Origin: Planctomycetaceae bacterium
GTDB lineage: Bacteria; Planctomycetota; Planctomycetia; Pirellulales; UBA1268
Assembly (NCBI GenBank): GCA_018694455.1
Contig: JABHNP010000198.1
Location: forward strand, 1-14,461
Length of the DNA: 14,461 bases
Direction of reading: 5' to 3'
Of this stretch, positions 1 to 6,850 are shown piece by piece. The position numbers were made by a program, and so were the translations under genes. The notes beneath the pieces were generated by a model. It made no database searches, was not told the DNA's origin, and worked only from the letters and a program-made list of their open reading frames with translations. Numbering within the stretch: position 1 is the first letter of the stretch; each line of letters starts with the position of its first letter.

Positions 1-47
1 AGGAGAGAAGCCAGGAGAGAAGCCAGGAGAGAAGCCAGGAGAGAAGC
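1..47 (+). repeat. 12-bp tandem repeat, about four copies
   Basis: The unit AGGAGAGAAGCC is repeated perfectly at 1-12, 13-24 and 25-36; the fourth copy (37-47) lacks the last base. Because 12 is a multiple of three, the array encodes repeats of the tetrapeptide ERSQ within the partial CDS. The array may extend beyond the left edge of the window. Confidence 0.9.
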
Positions 48-971
48 GAAAGTGCGACTGACGAATCTGGCGAACCACGTCGTCGCCGTCGAGGTCGGCG
101 TGGTGGGCGTGGGCGCGGACGGCGTACTGATCAACGTTCTCAGGAAGAATCCCGTGCTGAAGAGAGTGAAGATCTTCCGGGCTACGGTCGGAATCTCGAT
201 GGAGAACGAAATGAGAGGCAAGGGTCGCCGTCGGAAGTAATCTCAGAGGGCCAGTCACAGGCCTCGCAGGAGAGTGATTTCGGGCAGGTTTCGAATGCCC
301 ATGCTGAAGGCACCGAAAGAGAATACAATGCTGCTGCTGGTGAGAATCGTCTGGAGACATCAAATGATGATCGCCCACCGCGCCGCCGCCGCCGCCGCCG
401 TGGGCGACGAACACAAGATGGCGTAGAAACAGAGCGTGATGAAAGTCGCTCGCAGAATGAGGATGGTGACGCCTCAGGTGAATCCAGAGATACTCAACAA
501 AACGGTGATGGATCACATGCACAGCGAGATGACCGTAGGAGTGAAGATTCTGACGGTGAACCGCGCCGTCGCCGTCGCCGTCGTCGAACGTCAGACGATG
601 ATTCGCAGGAAACACGTGGTGAAGATCGTCCAGCACGCCGGTCGTCGAGATCGGGAGACACAAGCAGTCAGCGACAATCAACACGTGGCGGTGGCCGCAG
701 GCGGGAAATGAGTCGTGGAGGTGATGGTGAGAGTCGTCGCCGTGAGACGTTTTCTCGCGTGGGGTCCCAACGTGAAGATGATGAAGAAGGACTCGAATTT
801 CTTGGTACGGAAGACGATATGGCGCCGGTCGATCGTCGCGATGCGGCTGATGAGGACGTGCTCTCCGAAAGCGGGCTCGATAGTGTTCGTGATGTGCCTA
901 GCTGGGTCGAGGCTATAGGTATCGTGATTGCAAGTAATATGGATAGTCGCAAGCAACCTCCCCAGAGCTGA
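3..971 (+). CDS. C-terminal part of a large Arg/Glu/Ser/Asp-rich disordered protein (5' end outside window)
   Basis: The frame whose codons begin at position 3 is open from the window edge to a TGA at 969-971, so at least 322 residues are seen without a start; the start lies upstream of the window. The sequence begins with four ERSQ-like units, then alternates acidic, Gln/Ser-rich stretches with three basic blocks (codons at 78-125, 381-410 and 564-587, the last being eight consecutive Arg). The region after about 708 is less biased and ends in a more ordered segment, DVPSWVEAIGIVIASNMDSR, shortly before the stop. Such charge-block tails occur in RNA-binding proteins and RNase E-type scaffolds, but no catalytic domain is visible, so the function is unassigned. 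The basic blocks suggest nucleic-acid binding (inference). An ATG at 708 is in frame but need not be the start, because the compositional bias continues unbroken across it. Confidence 0.75.
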   Translation, partial: ERSQERSQERSQERSESATDESGEPRRRRRGRRGGRGRGRRTDQRSQEESRAEESEDLPGYGRNLDGERNERQGSPSEVISEGQSQASQESDFGQVSNAHAEGTEREYNAAAGENRLETSNDDRPPRRRRRRRGRRTQDGVETERDESRSQNEDGDASGESRDTQQNGDGSHAQRDDRRSEDSDGEPRRRRRRRRTSDDDSQETRGEDRPARRSSRSGDTSSQRQSTRGGGRRREMSRGGDGESRRRETFSRVGSQREDDEEGLEFLGTEDDMAPVDRRDAADEDVLSESGLDSVRDVPSWVEAIGIVIASNMDSRKQPPQS

Positions 972-1024
972 AGTTTGTGCCTGAAGTTCTTGGGTTGTGA
1001 ATACGATCGACGGTCCTGACGGTG

Positions 1025-1057
1025 GCACCGACTGCCTTTTTTCAAGGCAGTTGGTGC
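1025..1057 (+). terminator. Strong hairpin downstream of the Arg-rich CDS
   Basis: A 14-bp stem (1025-1038 with 1044-1057, one G-T wobble) closes a five-base TTTTC loop, 54 bases after the stop at 971. No T-tract follows the stem on either strand, so it is not a classical intrinsic terminator. A role in 3'-end protection or in termination without a U-tract is plausible. The stem itself is clear; the function is inferred. Confidence 0.5.
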
Positions 1058-1148
1058 ATTCATTGCGGTGATAATTCCGCCTGCACACGATTTTCGGTGG
1101 AATGAAGACGCTCCGCAATACGCAAAAAACATGGGTTTCTTGACCCCG

Positions 1149-1169
1149 GGACCGACGGTCTCTTTTTTT
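1149..1169 (+). terminator. Possible weak intrinsic terminator
   Basis: A short stem (GACC at 1150-1153 with GGTC at 1157-1160, plus an outer G-T pair) is followed by a run of seven T at 1163-1169. It lies in the 268-base gap between the Arg-rich CDS and the glycosyltransferase. The stem is short and has only a three-base loop, so this is a weak candidate. Confidence 0.25.
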
Positions 1170-1239
1170 GGCGCAGCATTTGCCTCCTTTTCTAAACGAG
1201 CGTTGTACCCGCGTGCACAAAGTGAAGAAAGGCAATCTG

Positions 1240-2562
1240 ATGAGTCTTTTTGACCAACAGAGACAGACACAATATCCGCATGGTTGTCTATCCGTTAATA
1301 ACCTCATTATTTTATCACGAGCCGATCCAATTATTTGTGGGCATTCTACAGAGACTCGAAATCTTGCAGAGGCAGCATTGCGGCTGGGTATTCAGAACGT
1401 GCATATAGTGAGCTACCCGCTCGACATTCTGGCCTCCTCAGGGCTTCCCCTCAAACCAGAACACTCGGTCGAAGACTACTCTACTGGCATTACGGTAGAT
1501 CGCCCGGCTCCAGTTGGTGATTATAAAGTTCTAGATGGGAGGCTTGGTGTTGCTATATCAGGACACGTTATCAATTTGTTGGCGCAACTGCCTGGAAAAA
1601 CAGCTGTCATGGATCTGTATCTTGTGCCTCACGGGCAGATGGTGATGCAGGCGGTAGCCTCAGCGTGTCGGAGTGGTATTGCTGATGCTCCTGTCACCAT
1701 TGGAGAGGCTGTTGGGTCGGATATTACAAACGTGGTATCGAATGCTTTGGCTACCGGTCAGTCAGGTGCTGCTGCTCTCGTGATACAGAACTATCTCGAT
1801 CATGATTATCCGGTTGCGGTGAGTGCCTTTACCCGGGATCTGATTATCTCATCTGGTGTTAAAGTCGATAATGTTCTCGGTACAAATTTCACCCAAAAAC
1901 TCTCTGAGAGAGTTCGTGTCAGCTATCCAGCAATCGATACATCAGCCTATTTGTCACCAACAATCAGTGAGGCTGAACAGGCGGCGATTCTGGCTCGTCG
2001 TGGTCTCGTTCGTGATGGCTATGTTCTGTTCTTAAGTCGACTCACGAAAGCCAAGGGGGTTGAAGATCTTATTTATGCGTACCGTGCAAGTGAGTTGCAT
2101 GGTCGAATACCGCTTGTGATTTGTGGTTCAGGTCCTGACGAAGCATTCTTTCGTGAAGTTGCAATGAGTGACACTTCAATCCTCTTTTACAATGATATCG
2201 GTGATCTCGACAAATTAGCGCTCATGTCGGGATGTCATGCGTATTGTCTTCCGAGTAAACCTCGCGTTGAATTCACAGAGACATTCGGAATCGCGATCGC
2301 CGAGGCCATGTTATCAGGTGGGATAGGCCCTGTAATTACAACTCGCACTGGTGGTATACCAGAAGCGACAGGCGATTATTGTCTTTACCACAAAGCAGGT
2401 GACGTTACCGATCTTGTGGCATGTCTTAATAAAGTAGCCCACATGCCAGACCATGCACGAGCGTGTATGAGCCAGCAGGCTCGTAATTACGCATGTCGGT
2501 TTGACAGAGAGAAGATTCTTAAAAATCTTCTTGAGGAATCTGTTGTGCCTACTGCGGCGTAA
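1240..2562 (+). CDS. GT4-family (GT-B fold) glycosyltransferase
   Basis: Predicted 440-residue glycosyltransferase of the GT4 'glycosyl transferases group 1' type. The C-terminal nucleotide-sugar domain (about residues 258-400) has the usual landmarks: FLSRLTKAKGVEDLI (R267, K272), VICGSGPDE at about 294-301, and the E-x7-E signature formed by E347 and E355 in TETFGIAIAEAMLSGG. The N-terminal acceptor domain contains CGHSTETRNLAEAALRLG near residues 33-50. There is no signal peptide or membrane segment, so it is probably cytoplasmic. The ATG at 1240 is preceded by GAAGAAAGG with a 7-base spacer and is preferred over a TTG at 1168 that has no such site. The gene ends 42 bases before a GH92-type mannosidase and probably shares its transcript. 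The donor and acceptor cannot be read from sequence. The neighbour suggests a mannoside product (inference); mannosylglucosylglycerate synthesis is one possibility, given that planctomycetes are reported to make it. Confidence 0.85.
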   Translation: MSLFDQQRQTQYPHGCLSVNNLIILSRADPIICGHSTETRNLAEAALRLGIQNVHIVSYPLDILASSGLPLKPEHSVEDYSTGITVDRPAPVGDYKVLDGRLGVAISGHVINLLAQLPGKTAVMDLYLVPHGQMVMQAVASACRSGIADAPVTIGEAVGSDITNVVSNALATGQSGAAALVIQNYLDHDYPVAVSAFTRDLIISSGVKVDNVLGTNFTQKLSERVRVSYPAIDTSAYLSPTISEAEQAAILARRGLVRDGYVLFLSRLTKAKGVEDLIYAYRASELHGRIPLVICGSGPDEAFFREVAMSDTSILFYNDIGDLDKLALMSGCHAYCLPSKPRVEFTETFGIAIAEAMLSGGIGPVITTRTGGIPEATGDYCLYHKAGDVTDLVACLNKVAHMPDHARACMSQQARNYACRFDREKILKNLLEESVVPTAA

Positions 2563-2581
2563 TCTAGCTAATCAAAAATAG

Positions 2582-2604
2582 AGGAGCGAACGGCGGAACG
2601 CTCA
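2582..2604 (+). promoter_or_regulatory. Shine-Dalgarno/hairpin element in front of the GH92 gene
   Basis: AGGAGCG (2582-2588) and ACGCTC (2598-2603) flank the start codon region. GAGCG pairs with CGCTC in a 5-bp stem that ends one base before the ATG at 2605, with GGCGGA exposed in the loop. The AGGAG lies too far from the ATG for normal spacing if unfolded, so folding could affect start-site access. A similar arrangement precedes the minus-strand M20 gene (12439-12458). Confidence 0.35.
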
Positions 2605-4836
2605 ATGAAAATTCAAGCAGCACATTCAGAAAGAAACCAAGTAGCGAGTGATGACCTCGTTCATTTGGTTGATCCCTTTATTGGTACAGAGCCGGAAGAC
2701 CTGCCTCCACGAACAGGAATAGCGGCAACATGGTTCTGGCCAAAACCATACATTGGAAACACGCACCCGGGTGCATGTCTTCCTTTTGGGATGGTTTCTG
2801 TAATGCCTTACAGTGGCGGGTATCCGACAGGTTATGGCCGTTATGGCAAGTCTCTCGAGGGACATCCACCGCGATTCATGCAAGAACTGCAGGTGTCTGG
2901 GTTTACGCACTTTCAGCAGACGGGCGTTGGTGCCATTCGGAAATATTATAATTATTGTCGAGTGACTCCCTTTTCTGAAGAGTGCGGTGGGCTTTCATCG
3001 GTTGGCATGCTTTTTCCGATCACGAACGAGGAGGCTATGCCTGGATTTTACACATGTGTTATCCAGCCGCATGGTATTCGTGCTGAGATCACAGTGACGC
3101 AGCGAGGCGCAATCCATCGATATACATTTCCAAAATCAAATGGGTCAGGCCTGGCGATCGACTTTTCTCACGGTGGCATTAATATTGAAGATGGAAGGAC
3201 TATCCCGTTGCGGGCAGAGTATGCTCTCCAGGGGAATCACGGTGCGGAAGCGTGCGTCACCATGGAAGGTCTTCCAATTCGAATGTCTTTGGAAGTATCC
3301 GGTTTTGATGCGAACACGGCTGTAGGCTCTCTTTGGGAAAATGGTGATGTCCTTTCTGGTGAGAAAGAAAAGGCTTATGAGTACATGCGAGAGTCGACGT
3401 ATGTACCATTTGGCGTGTCTTTTTGTGGGCCAACCGAGGAAGGGCAGGTTGTCGAACTGAAGGTTGCGTTTTCATTTCGGAGTCGGAGAAAAGCCTATGA
3501 AAATCGGTTGTCTGCAGCCCAGGAGTTCTCTGTCGCAAAGCGCAATGCAAAAAAGAGTTGGGAGAAGGGCCTTCGTCGAATTCAGATTCAAGGGGGCACG
3601 CAAGCACAGCAGAGAACGTTTTATACAGCGCTTTACCACAGTCTTATCAAGCCGAGTGAAGCCCATAATGAGTCACCTTTCTGGCCGTGGGATGGCCCGT
3701 TTTACTTTGATTTTTCAACTCTATGGGATATGTATAAAACCCAACTCCCTCTTGTGCTGACGCTGTTTCCGGAACAAGGAGCTGAAATTGTAAATGCGAT
3801 GCTTACCGTTGTGGAAATGGAGGGTAACTTTCCAATCGGATATCGTCTCGCACGAGGTTATGACCGATTTTCGCATCAAGCCAGTGCCCTTGGGCACGTA
3901 GTCATTGCCGATGCCTTTCATCGCCGTCTGCCGGGCATTGATTGGGAGCGAGCTGTGACATTGATGACGAAAGATCTTGGTAGGGCGTACGGAGAAGCTT
4001 TTTTTCAAGAAGGTATTGTTCATCCGTTAACGCATACGCTTGATCTTGCCTATGGCTGTTTCTGTACCGCCCTTATCGCACGTGAGGTTGGTGATACTGC
4101 CGCGTCAGGCCAGATGCTCGAGTACGCGACTCAGTGGAAGAATGCATTTGATCAAAGCGGTGTTCTCAGAGAGTCAACATACTACGAAGGTTCAAGATAC
4201 AACTACAGTTTTCGGTTACTGCACGATATGGCTAGCCGAATCAAGCTTGCTGGTGGTGATGCATCGTTCGTCAAAATTCTGGACACTTTTTTTGGGTATG
4301 ATGCTGCAGCTGTGCAGCAGCCCGGTGTATTTCCATGTCGCGAGGAAATGGTGAAGGGTGAGTCCCTTGGTCGCTTTGAAGGGCTGAACAATGAGCCAGA
4401 TATGGAGTCACCGTACGCGTACATCTACGCGGGGCGGCATGATAGAGCCTGCGAAGTTATTCGGGCAGGATTAACGCAGTGCTATGGAGATACGCCCGGA
4501 GGCATGGTGGGAAATGATGATTCCGGTGGCATGAGTTCATGGTATGTCTGGAGCGCACTGGGTATTTTCCCTGTTGCTGGCCAGGACGTGTTTTTGCTTG
4601 GCTCACCGCTTTTTGACCGTGCGAAAATACAATTTGGACGGTCTTGCTCCCTCGTTATAGAAGCAGTGGGTGGGGGCGATGGTCGGCAGTATGTTCAGGC
4701 TGTGTCTCTCAACGGCGTTCAGCATCAACGGCCATATTTGTGTTGGGAGGAAATGGCTTCCGGTGGAATCCTTTCGTTCGAAATGACATCTACCCCAACA
4801 ATATGGACCCAAGAACGACCACCGTCTCATTCATAG
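2605..4836 (+). CDS. GH92-family alpha-mannosidase, apparently cytoplasmic
   Basis: Predicted 743-residue glycoside hydrolase of family GH92, calcium-dependent inverting exo-alpha-mannosidases. Family landmarks appear in order: VDPFIGT (22-28), GNTHPGACLPFGM (51-63), the (alpha/alpha)6-domain segment WDMYKTQLPLVLTLFPEQ, NNEPDME with E597 (about where the family places its general acid, normally in an NEP motif), GNDDSGGMSSWYV (636-648) whose D638 and D639 match the conserved catalytic-base region, and the LGSPLFD tail. Length matches the family. Most characterised GH92 enzymes are exported, but the N-terminus here is hydrophilic with no signal peptide, so it should act in the cytoplasm. It follows a GT4 glycosyltransferase by 42 bases and is probably co-transcribed. 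NEPDM replaces the NEPxH form I recall from Bacteroides enzymes, so linkage specificity may differ. Substrate unknown; the family call is confident. Confidence 0.9.
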   Translation: MKIQAAHSERNQVASDDLVHLVDPFIGTEPEDLPPRTGIAATWFWPKPYIGNTHPGACLPFGMVSVMPYSGGYPTGYGRYGKSLEGHPPRFMQELQVSGFTHFQQTGVGAIRKYYNYCRVTPFSEECGGLSSVGMLFPITNEEAMPGFYTCVIQPHGIRAEITVTQRGAIHRYTFPKSNGSGLAIDFSHGGINIEDGRTIPLRAEYALQGNHGAEACVTMEGLPIRMSLEVSGFDANTAVGSLWENGDVLSGEKEKAYEYMRESTYVPFGVSFCGPTEEGQVVELKVAFSFRSRRKAYENRLSAAQEFSVAKRNAKKSWEKGLRRIQIQGGTQAQQRTFYTALYHSLIKPSEAHNESPFWPWDGPFYFDFSTLWDMYKTQLPLVLTLFPEQGAEIVNAMLTVVEMEGNFPIGYRLARGYDRFSHQASALGHVVIADAFHRRLPGIDWERAVTLMTKDLGRAYGEAFFQEGIVHPLTHTLDLAYGCFCTALIAREVGDTAASGQMLEYATQWKNAFDQSGVLRESTYYEGSRYNYSFRLLHDMASRIKLAGGDASFVKILDTFFGYDAAAVQQPGVFPCREEMVKGESLGRFEGLNNEPDMESPYAYIYAGRHDRACEVIRAGLTQCYGDTPGGMVGNDDSGGMSSWYVWSALGIFPVAGQDVFLLGSPLFDRAKIQFGRSCSLVIEAVGGGDGRQYVQAVSLNGVQHQRPYLCWEEMASGGILSFEMTSTPTIWTQERPPSHS

Positions 4837-4891
4837 TTGAACCGTGATACAGTCGTGACGCCATCACTGTACCTGTATCGCAGCTAATTGC

Positions 4892-4906
4892 TGAGAATGA
4901 GTCTCA
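4892..4906 (+). promoter_or_regulatory. Fur-box-like palindrome upstream of the repeat protein
   Basis: TGAGAATGAGTCTCA is a 7-1-7 inverted repeat (six of seven pairs). It matches the site upstream of hemP at 6779-6793 at 13 of 15 positions and the classical TGATAATnATTATCA Fur core at most positions. It lies 91 bases before the ATG at 4998 and 55 bases after the GH92 stop codon. Binding by a Fur-family repressor is inferred. Confidence 0.5.
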
Positions 4907-4997
4907 CTGTCACAAGGTAATTAAAAAATAGTTCATTTAATGTCTTGTTCAAACGGATCCTTGACGAATAGTATGAAGAGTGAAAGTGAGGTGCTTG

Positions 4998-5633
4998 ATG
5001 GTTTTCTGGTCGCAACACTATGTGAAGTGTCTTTTCTTTGTGATGGTGCTTTTGGCACTGTTAATTTCGGTGGAAAGATGTGTTGCTATTGAGCAGATTG
5101 CCGTAGAGGGACAACTTTCTACACACGCTGATATCCATGAAATTCTTGCTCAATCCAATCAGAGCGAAGAAGGCATTGATCTCAATGCGTTAAAAAGCTT
5201 GGACGTAGATGCTGCCCGCCTTATAGCTGAGACTCGTGGCAAATTGTTTTTAAACGGGCTTGCGGCGATCACTCCAGAAGTTGCTGAAGTTTTAGCGACA
5301 CATCGTGGATGGCTGCATTTAGACGGGTTGCAGTCTATAAGTCCGGAGGTTGCCACCGCGCTCTCAAAGCATCAAGGTTGGCTCTTCCTAAACGGCATCA
5401 AGGTACTTGATAAAGATGTTGCCGTTGCACTGCTTCCTTATCGAGGACAGTTATATCTGGATAGCGTCCAGACAATTACCGACGAAGTTGCTGAAATTAT
5501 TGTAAAGCGTAGAGACGGAGTTGAGCTATATGGTGTTGAGAATATTAATTACCAATCGGTAGCAATGCTCAGAAAAAACTCAGAGATCATTCTTCCAGAA
5601 AAATTTAACCGATTAGGCTGGTGGCCCTTTTAA
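4998..5633 (+). CDS. Secreted protein with 23-residue L-x-L-x-G repeats (planctomycete LRR-like)
   Basis: Predicted 211-residue exported protein. Residues 1-30 form a signal peptide: a basic start, a hydrophobic core CLFFVMVLLALLISV, and likely cleavage after CVA-30. The mature part holds five 23-residue repeats at 65-87, 88-110, 111-133, 134-156 and 157-179, plus a degenerate sixth. Each follows the pattern I/L-x-x-I-x-x-x-V-A-x-x-L-x-x-x-x-G-x-L-x-L-x-G. They resemble leucine-rich repeats and are of a kind frequent in planctomycete surface or periplasmic proteins, so a curved binding scaffold is likely. No enzymatic motif is visible. The ATG at 4998 has GTGAGG with a 6-base spacer and is preferred to the GTG at 4980. 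A Fur-box-like site at 4892-4906 suggests iron regulation. A shared terminator hairpin separates it from the convergent DUF1559 gene. Partner and ligand are unknown. Confidence 0.8.
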   Translation: MVFWSQHYVKCLFFVMVLLALLISVERCVAIEQIAVEGQLSTHADIHEILAQSNQSEEGIDLNALKSLDVDAARLIAETRGKLFLNGLAAITPEVAEVLATHRGWLHLDGLQSISPEVATALSKHQGWLFLNGIKVLDKDVAVALLPYRGQLYLDSVQTITDEVAEIIVKRRDGVELYGVENINYQSVAMLRKNSEIILPEKFNRLGWWPF

Positions 5634-5680
5634 ATGAAAAAAGCCGGCAGAAGCAAAACCTCCACCGACTCTTTTCATTT
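5632..5680. terminator. Bidirectional terminator between convergent genes
   Basis: A 16-bp imperfect stem (5632-5647 with 5665-5680, two mismatches) overlaps the stop codon at 5631-5633 and lies 24 bases beyond the minus-strand gene's end. It has an A-rich left arm (AAATGAAAAAAG) and a T-rich right arm (CTTTTCATTT), so transcripts from both strands gain a GC-containing hairpin next to a U-rich stretch. This is typical of a terminator shared by tail-to-tail genes. Confidence 0.65.
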
Positions 5681-5704
5681 TGTTGGATGCACTTAATTGG
5701 TCAA

Positions 5705-6703
5705 TTATGGAAGTTGAACAACCTCACCACCATTGCGGGTGCCAAGGGCCCTCCAGGTAGTTCCGTCAATGGTTGATGTAAAGGATTTGGTTGATCCGTC
5801 CATCATCAGGCCATTACAAACACCACCATTGTGGTAGCTTCGTGATGTCACAACAGCAACAGCAGTAGTATTCACGCCCTTGCCTTCACGCTGTGAGGTG
5901 AAGTCTCCATCGTCAGCACCAGAGTTTTTAGTCACGGTGTTTGGCGGGAATGTTGTGGTTAAGCCGTCTTGATGAGTGCGGCCGTCGCACCACTCAGTGT
6001 TTCCGCTATCAGGCTTTTGACTACCACCTAGGCCCGATAAATCCGTTGCAGTCAATGCTGGAACGGTTGTGAGTCCACCACCGTCACGCATGTACGGTGT
6101 GTACCCCTTTTTCTCACCAGCAGCAAGTGTGTTGGAAAGACCATCTCGGAAATCTCTAGGTTTTGACTTTTGGTTAACACCAAAGGCACCGTTACCACTG
6201 CCTGCTGGAAGAATCTGGCCGGTTCCACGAGACCAGCCAATGTTGGTCGGGTAGTATTTTTCTACACCACCGCTTATACGAACTTCATCCCTGATTTCAC
6301 TTGGACAGAGCAAGGTGTCGATTCGGTAAGAGCAAAGATACTTCCCATTTATTTGCTTATCAGCGTAGCTAGTTGCAGATGCGATTGCATCTCTGACTTC
6401 GGCGCCCAAAGCCGCGTTCTCGATGAAAGGAAGCAGTTGTGCCGAGACCCCCCAATCACTTATCTGTGCACCGGAACTATCCTGTTCGAAGGCTACTGGA
6501 TAATGTCTCTGCCCATTTTCAAAATTGTGCAGTGCTAAGCCCATTTGCTTGAAATTATTACTACAGGAAACACGTCGGGCTGCTTCTCGAGCCTGTTGAA
6601 CGGCGGGAAGAAGGAGGCCGACGAGAACGCCGATAATGGCGATGACGACTAGAAGTTCAATCAGTGTGAAGCCTGACGGTTTTCCATGATTTTTCGTGTT
6701 CAT
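5705..6703 (-). CDS. DUF1559 family pseudopilin-like protein (type II secretion-style prepilin N-terminus)
   Basis: Predicted 332-residue member of the DUF1559 (SBP_bac_10) family, greatly expanded in planctomycetes. The N-terminus is a class III prepilin signal: an 11-residue polar leader, cleavage expected after G11, F12 as the new +1 residue and E16 at +5, then the hydrophobic helix LIELLVVIAIIGVLVGLLLP and QQAREAARR. The C-terminus has the family's SRSYHNGGVCNGLMMDGSTKSF and WRALGTRNGGEVV blocks. It should be processed by a prepilin peptidase and remain membrane- or fibre-associated, although the role of the family is not established. The minus-strand ATG at 6703 has AAAGG at a 6-base spacer. 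It is divergent from hemP, and the Fur-like palindrome at 6776-6796 sits 73 bases upstream of its start, so iron control is possible. No secretion-machinery gene is nearby. Confidence 0.93.
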   Translation of the reverse strand: MNTKNHGKPSGFTLIELLVVIAIIGVLVGLLLPAVQQAREAARRVSCSNNFKQMGLALHNFENGQRHYPVAFEQDSSGAQISDWGVSAQLLPFIENAALGAEVRDAIASATSYADKQINGKYLCSYRIDTLLCPSEIRDEVRISGGVEKYYPTNIGWSRGTGQILPAGSGNGAFGVNQKSKPRDFRDGLSNTLAAGEKKGYTPYMRDGGGLTTVPALTATDLSGLGGSQKPDSGNTEWCDGRTHQDGLTTTFPPNTVTKNSGADDGDFTSQREGKGVNTTAVAVVTSRSYHNGGVCNGLMMDGSTKSFTSTIDGTTWRALGTRNGGEVVQLP

Positions 6704-6775
6704 TTCGTACCTTTGCGACAGTTGGAAATCTGTTGGCTGGCTTTGGAGGAAAATCCGGGGCTGGCTGGAAGTTGA

Positions 6776-6796
6776 TATTGAGATTCAGTCTCAATA
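6776..6796. promoter_or_regulatory. Fur-box-like operator in the DUF1559/hemP divergent region
   Basis: TATTGAGA (6776-6783) and TCTCAATA (6789-6796) are perfect 8-bp inverted arms around a five-base centre. The core TGAGATTCAGTCTCA agrees with 11 of 15 positions of the classical Fur 7-1-7 core (taking the free centre as a match). It is 54 bases upstream of hemP, a gene whose homologues are usually iron/Fur-regulated. A second copy (13 of 15 identical) lies at 4892-4906. Confidence 0.65.
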
Positions 6797-6806
6797 GGTG
6801 TAGTCT
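6778..6806 (+). promoter_or_regulatory. Candidate hemP promoter overlapping the Fur-like site
   Basis: TTGAGA (6778-6783) and TAGTCT (6801-6806) are separated by 17 bases and could serve as -35 and -10 elements. The palindrome would then cover the -35 box and spacer, a classic position for repression. The -10 match is weak, so this is only a suggestion. Confidence 0.3.
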
Positions 6807-6850
6807 AGTCATTTAGTGAGGTTCGTCAACAGTAATTTGGGTGACAAATA

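Noticed and set aside
52..711. Plus-strand frames at 52-240 and 436-711 (Val/Arg-rich peptides)
   Set aside because: They are other-frame readings of the same repeats as the continuous frame from 3 to 971, which alone stays open across the whole stretch and shows the coherent ERSQ and Arg-block composition.
668..1307. Two long overlapping minus-strand open frames (about 200 residues each) opposite the Arg-rich region
   Set aside because: They lie antisense to the compositionally biased CDS, run through the 1025-1057 hairpin and into the start of the glycosyltransferase, overlap each other in different frames, and show no recognisable motif. They are open because of the GC-rich Arg codons on the other strand.
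1898..1914. Perfect 7-bp inverted repeat AACTCTC-TGA-GAGAGTT
   Set aside because: It lies inside the glycosyltransferase coding sequence, where it encodes a plain KLSERV-type stretch; no reason to suspect an operator.
4980..4997. GTG start for the repeat protein, adding six residues
   Set aside because: No good ribosome-binding site precedes it, whereas ATG 4998 has GTGAGG at 6 bases and gives a cleaner signal peptide.
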